A stretch of DNA of 9,876 nt, taken from contig JACZSI010000058.1 in NCBI GenBank assembly GCA_022574265.1, forward strand, positions 1 to 9,876, given 5' to 3'. The position numbers were made by a program, and so were the translations under genes. This DNA comes from Chloroflexota bacterium. Lineage in GTDB: Bacteria > Chloroflexota > Dehalococcoidia > Lucifugimonadales > Australimonadaceae. Under the pieces are notes generated by a model. The model was given only the letters and a program-made list of their open reading frames with translations. It was not told where the DNA came from and did not search any database. Of this stretch, positions 5,560 through 9,876 are shown one piece after another; position 1 is the first letter of the stretch, and the number at the start of each line of letters is the position of its first letter.

Positions 5560-5964
5560 ATGGCAGCGAACGTCCTCATCGTCGGCTGCGGGCGCCTCGG
5601 CGCCATGGTCGCCACCGCGCTCGTCGACCGCGGCGACCAGGTGACCATCATCGATACCGACGCCGAAAACTTCCGGCGCCTGGCCGAGCAGCCGGGCTTG
5701 AGCATGATCGTGGCCGACGGGACCTCGAACGAGGACCTGCGGCGGGCCGGCGTTGAGAGCGCGAACGTCTTCATCTCGCTCACCGCCCAGGACACGGTGA
5801 ACGCGCTGGCCGCGCAGTCCGCCCAGCTCTCGTTCGGCGTGGACAAGGTCGTCTGCCGCATCAACGACCCCGTCCGGCGCGAGATGTACGAGCGCCTCGG
5901 CCTCCGCACCGTCAGTCCGTCGCAGGTCATGACCGACCTCGTCCTCGAAGCGCTGGAGCGCTAG
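5560..5964 (+). CDS. trkA: Stand-alone RCK_N (TrkA-N) domain protein
   Basis: A 134-residue protein consisting only of the Rossmann RCK_N domain: GCGRLG (9-14), Asp32 in IIDTD, VADGTSNEDLRRAGV, and CRINDPVRREMYERLG near the end. It stops at the helix (MTDLVLEALER) that normally leads into RCK_C, so the ligand-binding half is absent. The end is clean and the next gene starts after 2 bp with its own complete RCK_N. This looks like a real short subunit, not a frameshifted gene. The start ATG lies 9 bp after the usp stop with only a weak upstream purine stretch. It probably joins mixed RCK rings with the neighbouring full-length proteins. Together with the next gene it recalls a split version of the tandem TrkA of enterobacteria, but one RCK_C is missing. 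Confidence 0.85.
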   Translation: MAANVLIVGCGRLGAMVATALVDRGDQVTIIDTDAENFRRLAEQPGLSMIVADGTSNEDLRRAGVESANVFISLTAQDTVNALAAQSAQLSFGVDKVVCRINDPVRREMYERLGLRTVSPSQVMTDLVLEALER

Positions 5965-5966
5965 CC

Positions 5967-6632
5967 GTGTACGTCATCGTGATCGGCTGCGGCAAGATCG
6001 GCTATCACCTCACGCGGGCACTGCTGGCCAGCGGCAACGAGGTCGTCGTGATCGAGCGCGACGCCCACCGCGCCGAGACGGCCACCGAGGAGTTCGGCAG
6101 CATCGTCGTCGCGAGCGACGGCACCGAGCCCACGGTGCTCAGCGAAGCCGGCGCGAAGCGGTGCGACGTCCTCATCTCGACCACCGGACAGGACGCGACG
6201 AACCTCGTGGCGTGCCAGGTCGCCAAGTGGTCGTTCGACGTCGCGCGCGTGATCGCCGTCGTCACGGACCCCGACCACGTCCCACTCTTCAAGACCCTCG
6301 GCGTCGACGTCGCCATCAGCACGACCGAGCTCATCCTCTCCCACATGGAGGAGGAGCTCACCGGCGGTGGCGTCGTCCACCTGCTGCCGTTGCACGGCGC
6401 CACCGCCACCGTCGTCTCCGTCCGCGTGCCGCCGGGGTCTCCGGCGATCGGACAGGAGCTCTCGGCGCTCGCCACGCCCCCAGGCGCCACGCTCGCGGCC
6501 GTCATCGGCAAGGACGGCCAGCCGCGGACCATCAGCGACGGGCTGCGTCTCGAAGCTGGCGACGAGGTCTTGGCCATCACGCCGCCGGAGCAGGAGGGCG
6601 AGCTGTGGCGCGCCCTCACCGGAGGCGCCTGA
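5967..6632 (+). CDS. trkA: Second full TrkA-type regulatory subunit (RCK_N + RCK_C)
   Basis: A 221-residue K+ uptake regulator with both domains. RCK_N (1 to about 125) has GCGKIG (7-12) and Glu30 instead of Asp at the end of the second strand (VVIERD), plus ASDGTEPTVLSEAGA and VVTDPDHVPLFKTLG. RCK_C (about 138-215) includes VVSVRVPPGSPAIGQEL and ends with LEAGDEVLAITPPE. The acidic residue differs from the first TrkA (Asp32), though either can bind the ribose of a dinucleotide. The GTG start at 5967 is 2 bp after the preceding stop. GGAG (5955-5958), inside that gene, gives 8-nt spacing. It is the third RCK protein in the operon and clearly diverged from the first, so it is not a recent duplicate. 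It presumably forms homo- or hetero-rings gating TrkH. Confidence 0.92.
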   Translation: MYVIVIGCGKIGYHLTRALLASGNEVVVIERDAHRAETATEEFGSIVVASDGTEPTVLSEAGAKRCDVLISTTGQDATNLVACQVAKWSFDVARVIAVVTDPDHVPLFKTLGVDVAISTTELILSHMEEELTGGGVVHLLPLHGATATVVSVRVPPGSPAIGQELSALATPPGATLAAVIGKDGQPRTISDGLRLEAGDEVLAITPPEQEGELWRALTGGA

Positions 6633-6634
6633 GC

Positions 6635-7462
6635 ATGCGCCTGTCGTATCTCGGACCACCAGGCACGTTCTCGGAGGAGGCCGCGGTACGCTTCGCGCCG
6701 GATGCCGAGCTCGTGCCGCTCCCGACGATCACGGCCAGCGCCGTCGCGGTCCTCTCTGGCGAGGCCGACGTGGCGGTCGCGCCGGTCGAGAACAGCCTCC
6801 AGGGCGCCGTGACGGAGACGCTCGACCTGCTGATCCACCGCGAGGGGCTGCACATCAGCCACGAGCTGGCGATCGACGTCGTCCACAACCTCATGGCCGC
6901 CCCCGGCGTGAAGGTGAGCGACGTCAAGCGCGTGTACTCGCACCCCCAAGCGCTCGGGCAGTGCGCTCGCTACATCGCGGAGCACCTGCCGGGCGCCGAA
7001 GCCGCCGCGGCCATCAGCACCGCGGGCGCCGTGGAGCAGGCGATCAGCGCCGACGTCCCGTCCGCCGCCATCGCCCCACGGCGCGCCGCCGCTCTCTACG
7101 GCGCCACGCTGCTCGCGGAGGGCATCCAGGACGACGACAGCAACATGACGCGCTTCGTGGTGCTCGCCACCGAAGACAGCGCCCCCACGGGCGACGACAA
7201 GACCTCGGTGTGCTTCTCCTTCGACGAGGACCGCTCAGGCCTGCTCTTCGGGGTCATGGAGCGGTTCGCCCAGGCCGGCATCAACCTCGCCAAGGTGGAG
7301 TCCAGGCCGACGCGCGTCGGCCTCGGCCGGTACTACTTCCTCATCGACCTCGACGGCCACCGGCGCGACCCGAAGGTGGCCGCGGTGCTCGAAAGCGTCA
7401 AGGAGCTCGTGTCGGAGTTCAAGATCTTCGGCTCGTACCCCAAGCACGGCCCCAGCGGCTAG
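6635..7462 (+). CDS. pheA: Prephenate dehydratase
   Basis: Converts prephenate to phenylpyruvate in phenylalanine synthesis. It is a monofunctional 275-residue enzyme with no chorismate mutase domain. The catalytic domain runs from YLGPPGTFSEEAA (5-17) through VAPVENSLQGAVTETLD (48-64) and YSHPQALGQC (101-110) to the active-site TRF motif (172-174). A C-terminal ACT domain (about 190-270) carries ESRP (222-225), the phenylalanine-binding motif, so feedback inhibition by phenylalanine is expected. GGAGG (6621-6625) lies 9 nt before the ATG, which is 2 bp after the trkA stop. The gene therefore appears to be the last one of the K+ operon. I see no metabolic link to the genes before it and no separate promoter. 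Confidence 0.95.
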   Translation: MRLSYLGPPGTFSEEAAVRFAPDAELVPLPTITASAVAVLSGEADVAVAPVENSLQGAVTETLDLLIHREGLHISHELAIDVVHNLMAAPGVKVSDVKRVYSHPQALGQCARYIAEHLPGAEAAAAISTAGAVEQAISADVPSAAIAPRRAAALYGATLLAEGIQDDDSNMTRFVVLATEDSAPTGDDKTSVCFSFDEDRSGLLFGVMERFAQAGINLAKVESRPTRVGLGRYYFLIDLDGHRRDPKVAAVLESVKELVSEFKIFGSYPKHGPSG

Positions 7463-7465
7463 CTG

Positions 7466-7807
7466 CTAGCGGCCCCGGCCGCGGCGCCGCCCATCGCCAT
7501 CCGCGCGCTTGTCCCCATCGCCACGCTTGCGGCGCTTCCGCATGCCTGCGACGAAGCCCGTGGCCAGGCCCATCGCGTTCCCGACCGCCGAGGCGAACGA
7601 CACGCCGTCTTGCAGCGGCTCCACGATGTGCTCGACGGCCGCGTCCGTGACCTTGCCCACGTTGTCGGTCGCACGCCTGGCCGAGCCGATGAGGCCGCGC
7701 ACCGCCAGGAACAGCAGGAACGCGAATACGATGGCCGTCAGCGTCAGCAAGATGCCGCCAACGAGGTAAACGCTGATGAGTATGTCGCGGATGGTCTGGA
7801 CGTCCAC
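7466..7807 (-). CDS. Small one-helix membrane protein with basic tail, unknown function
   Basis: Not recognised as a named family. The 113-residue product has a strong transmembrane helix at about 9-36, then an amphipathic region (42-67) rich in charged and small residues. A second weakly hydrophobic stretch (68-88, GVSFASAVGNAMGLATGFVAG) follows. The last 24 residues are dominated by Arg, Lys, Gly and Asp. The shape resembles small Chloroflexota membrane proteins of unknown function that I remember, and loosely DUF948/YtxH-type proteins. GTG 7807 is preferred because GGAG (7820-7817 on this strand) sits 9 nt upstream; an in-frame TTG at 7822 would add 5 residues. The stop lies 3 bp from the convergent pheA stop. 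It is in the same direction as the DUF2298 gene and downstream of it. Confidence 0.7.
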   Translation of the reverse strand: MDVQTIRDILISVYLVGGILLTLTAIVFAFLLFLAVRGLIGSARRATDNVGKVTDAAVEHIVEPLQDGVSFASAVGNAMGLATGFVAGMRKRRKRGDGDKRADGDGRRRGRGR

Positions 7808-7849
7808 GGAAGCAAGCTCCAACCCTGCGGAGAGGCTAACGGCCTGGTC

Positions 7850-7860
7850 GCTAGCCTAGC
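7850..7860. repeat. Palindrome GCTAG-C-CTAGC
   Basis: A perfect 11-bp palindrome (5-bp arms, one central base) that overlaps the predicted -10 box of the small membrane protein gene. It could be a short operator. CTAG-containing sequences are generally scarce in many bacterial genomes, which makes a perfect CTAG palindrome slightly more notable, but the length allows chance. Confidence 0.3.
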
Positions 7861-7881
7861 ACCCGCCACCTGCCGCCGCAA
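7853..7881 (-). promoter_or_regulatory. Putative promoter of the small membrane protein gene
   Basis: Read on the minus strand, TTGCGG (7881-7876) and TAGGCT (7858-7853) are 17 bp apart, and TGC directly before TAGGCT makes an extended -10. Transcription would start near 7846, about 40 nt before the chosen GTG. Neither hexamer is close to consensus, but the spacing, extended -10 and position all fit. It would let this gene be expressed apart from the DUF2298 gene. Confidence 0.4.
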
Positions 7882-7902
7882 TCTTACACACTGCAAGACT
7901 TC

Positions 7903-9876
7903 CTAACGCACGCGGCCAGCCACACGATACACCTGCACCGTGTCGTTGGTGAAGAAGAGCTCCAGCTCCTCCCCAACCATGGCAGCGAACTTGGCGATGC
8001 CCGCCTCGGGGAAGTTCGCGCGCTCGGCCGGCCCCACGTAGACGTAGGCGACCTCGTAGGCCTCGAGCAGCAGCATCAGCCGCCGCGGGTCCGCCGTGCC
8101 GTACATCTCACCGACGTCATGCACGCGCCGCCGCACGTTCGCCGGCTCGTTCCCGCCCGCGCCGCGCTGCTGCAGCTGGTGCCACTGCCAGCCGACCACC
8201 ACCGGAAGCCCCGTGTACGCCGCCACCCGTGGCTGCCACCGGTAGGCGTGCTCCGTCGCGGCCTCGAGCACCACCGGCGAGCCGATGATGTTCCGCCGCA
8301 TGAACTCCAGCGCCTCCGCGTCGTCGCGCAGCGCGTAACGCACGTCGTCGTCCTGCCGGTTCGTCTGCCCAGGGTCGCCGTAGACCGCGAGCTGCTGGTA
8401 CGCCGCGCCGTCCAGCGTCAGCCCGAGCGTCGTGTCGAAGCGGTAGACCAGCCTCGCCCGCGTGCCCACCACCGGGAACACGGCGCCCGCCAGCACGAGC
8501 ACCGCGAGGAGCGCGAGCCAGGCCCGGCGGCCGTAGCGCGGCCAGCGCGCGCCCCGCCACCGCAGGCCACCCGTCGCCCACAGATGCCACAGGCCGACGC
8601 CGCCGGCCAGCGCCAGGAGCACCCACGCGTTCAGCCCCAGCTTGAACACGGTGTTCATGCGGTCGATGTCGCTGTTCGCCGTCACGACGTCCACGCCGAT
8701 CCCGATGCCGATCGCAAGCACCGCCATGCCCAGCAGCAGCATCTGCACGGGCGCCTGCGGCTCGCGACGGTGCGCGGCCCACCAGCCCCAGAGCGCGATC
8801 GCCGCCGCCAGCAGCACGGCGAGCAGCGCGGCAGTCGTCCACGGGCGCAGCGGCTCGGCGCGCCACCACACGAGCGCCGCCACCGCCACGGCGACGCCGA
8901 CGCCCACCACCAGCCGCCGTGGCGCCCCGAAGCGCCGGTACGCCTCGACGGCCAGCCACGTACCCACGAGGAGGATCAGCAGCGCGTGGATGCCCAGGTA
9001 GTGCCACAGCACGGTGCGCCACTCGCTCATATGCACGCCCGTGAACGGCGCATCGTAGCTCGCGTGGAACGGCGCCCACGCAGCGTAAGCGACCACCGCG
9101 AACGCGGCGCTCCACGCCAGCCACCGCCCGATCTCGGCCCCCAGCGGCCGGCCGCGGCTCCCCACCAGCGCCGCGACCCCAAGCGCACCGAGCGCGAGCA
9201 GCCCGTAGGCGGGCACGTCCCAGGTGTTGATCGCCGCCAGCGACCCGACGGTGAGCGCGAGGACCCCCACGGAGGACGCGCGCCACGCCCTGGAGAGCCG
9301 CCTGCCGGCGCCGAGCACGACGTTCGCGCTCAAGCCCACCACGAGCACCTGGACCGGCAGCGAGAACATGTGCGCGTGCAGGTCGGCGAACAGGAACGTC
9401 CAGAAGGGGAACTCGTTGATGCTGATCTGACCCGGCATCATGCGGCTGCTGGGCCAGAAGTCGAACCGTCCGAACAAGCCGCCGCCGATCGAGTCGACGG
9501 CCCGTATCGCCAGCTGCACCGGCGCCTCCACGTTCGCGAGCACCGCCACGAGGAGCGCCGCCGCGCCGCCCGCCAGCAGCGTCGTGCGCGCCGACACCGG
9601 CAGCCGACCGCGCCGCCGCAGCGCCTCGGCGAGGTTGTGGCCGACGCTGAAAGCGCCCGTCAGCGTCAGCGCGAACAGCAGCGGCACCGCCAGGTTGTAG
9701 GCGACCGCCGGGACGATGCCGGTGACCTTGACGAGCACGCCCACCATCACGAAACCGAAGTAGTAGTAGTTCAGGTAGCCGCCCGCGTACCACGGGTCGT
9801 AGGGCGGGAAGGTCGTGGACTTCACGACCGCCGTGAGGTAGGAGAGGTCCATCGGCTTCTCGCCGCCGCGAGATCG
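7903..9876 (-). CDS. DUF2298 / Chlor_Arch_YYY multi-pass membrane protein (5' end outside window)
   Basis: Large polytopic membrane protein; 657 residues are visible and the frame is open through the right edge. The ATG at 9852 is probably internal, because GGEKP just before it continues a conserved family stretch. Counting from that Met, hallmarks are FPPYDPWYAGGYLNYYYFG (15-33, the YYY motif), DFWPSSR (131-137) and EFPFWTFLFADLHAHM (147-162). Many hydrophobic helices follow, then a soluble C-terminal part of about 190 residues. This ends with motifs such as GSPVVLEA, TGLPVVVGWQWHQ, YEVAYVYVGPAER and a final VYRVAGRVR. The family is annotated as a membrane protein of unknown function, and its topology recalls membrane glycosyltransferases of the PMT/GT-C type. 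A sugar-transfer role is therefore only inferred. The stop is 80-95 bp upstream of the small membrane protein gene on the same strand. Confidence 0.88.
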   Translation of the reverse strand, partial: RSRGGEKPMDLSYLTAVVKSTTFPPYDPWYAGGYLNYYYFGFVMVGVLVKVTGIVPAVAYNLAVPLLFALTLTGAFSVGHNLAEALRRRGRLPVSARTTLLAGGAAALLVAVLANVEAPVQLAIRAVDSIGGGLFGRFDFWPSSRMMPGQISINEFPFWTFLFADLHAHMFSLPVQVLVVGLSANVVLGAGRRLSRAWRASSVGVLALTVGSLAAINTWDVPAYGLLALGALGVAALVGSRGRPLGAEIGRWLAWSAAFAVVAYAAWAPFHASYDAPFTGVHMSEWRTVLWHYLGIHALLILLVGTWLAVEAYRRFGAPRRLVVGVGVAVAVAALVWWRAEPLRPWTTAALLAVLLAAAIALWGWWAAHRREPQAPVQMLLLGMAVLAIGIGIGVDVVTANSDIDRMNTVFKLGLNAWVLLALAGGVGLWHLWATGGLRWRGARWPRYGRRAWLALLAVLVLAGAVFPVVGTRARLVYRFDTTLGLTLDGAAYQQLAVYGDPGQTNRQDDDVRYALRDDAEALEFMRRNIIGSPVVLEAATEHAYRWQPRVAAYTGLPVVVGWQWHQLQQRGAGGNEPANVRRRVHDVGEMYGTADPRRLMLLLEAYEVAYVYVGPAERANFPEAGIAKFAAMVGEELELFFTNDTVQVYRVAGRVR

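Noticed and set aside
5086..5970. usp, RCK_N and second trkA as one broken tandem TrkA gene
   Set aside because: Each has its own start, clean stop and complete domain boundary, and a Usp fold is not part of TrkA. The split looks stable and not like sequencing frameshifts.
7456..7472. Bidirectional terminator between pheA and the small membrane protein gene
   Set aside because: GCTAGC occurs at 7458-7463 and again at 7465-7470, but there is no stable stem with a T-run on either strand, and the stop codons are only 3 bp apart.

Overview
This is a GC-rich (roughly 70 % by eye), densely coded bacterial window with ordinary chromosomal content. There are no insertion sequences, phage genes, CRISPR arrays, tRNAs or rRNAs. 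The best taxonomic hint is the long membrane protein at the right end. It belongs to the DUF2298 / Chlor_Arch_YYY family, whose name records its occurrence in Chloroflexota and archaea. The small one-helix protein next to it also resembles Chloroflexota hypothetical proteins as I remember them. I therefore lean to a high-GC Chloroflexota lineage (Dehalococcoidia-like), with moderate confidence. Nothing in the sequence proves it.

Left part, 1-1748, plus strand. The 3' end of an iron-type ABC transporter permease is followed by two overlapping genes for the [2Fe-2S] small subunit and the FAD medium subunit of a xanthine dehydrogenase / CO dehydrogenase family enzyme. The large molybdenum-cofactor subunit is not in the window. 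Downstream, convergent on the minus strand, is a CysM-like PLP enzyme (1777-2715). It carries an arginine that lines up with the phosphoserine-recognising arginine of Mycobacterium tuberculosis CysM, but it has lost a usually conserved family motif.

Centre, 2716-7462, plus strand. A 243-bp divergent intergenic region holds a strong sigma70-type promoter (TTGACT-17-TAGAAT), two operator-like inverted repeats, and a leader of about 140 nt. The last hairpin of that leader would cover the ribosome-binding site of the first gene. The tightly packed operon that follows is trkH (K+ channel-like subunit), trkA (RCK_N+RCK_C), a UspA-like gene, a stand-alone RCK_N gene, a second full trkA, and pheA (prephenate dehydratase). 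Gaps are only 2-13 bp. One membrane subunit is thus served by three regulatory RCK proteins plus a Usp domain, which makes this the most interesting unit in the window. pheA sits at the end with no metabolic link that I can see.

Right part, 7466-9876, minus strand. A small one-helix membrane protein with a very basic tail lies downstream of the DUF2298 multi-pass membrane protein, whose 5' end runs off the window. They are separated by a short spacer with a plausible promoter and a palindrome. The two convergent junctions are very tight (28 bp and 3 bp), and I see no clear intrinsic terminator at either. The longest stretch without a gene is 2716-2958.
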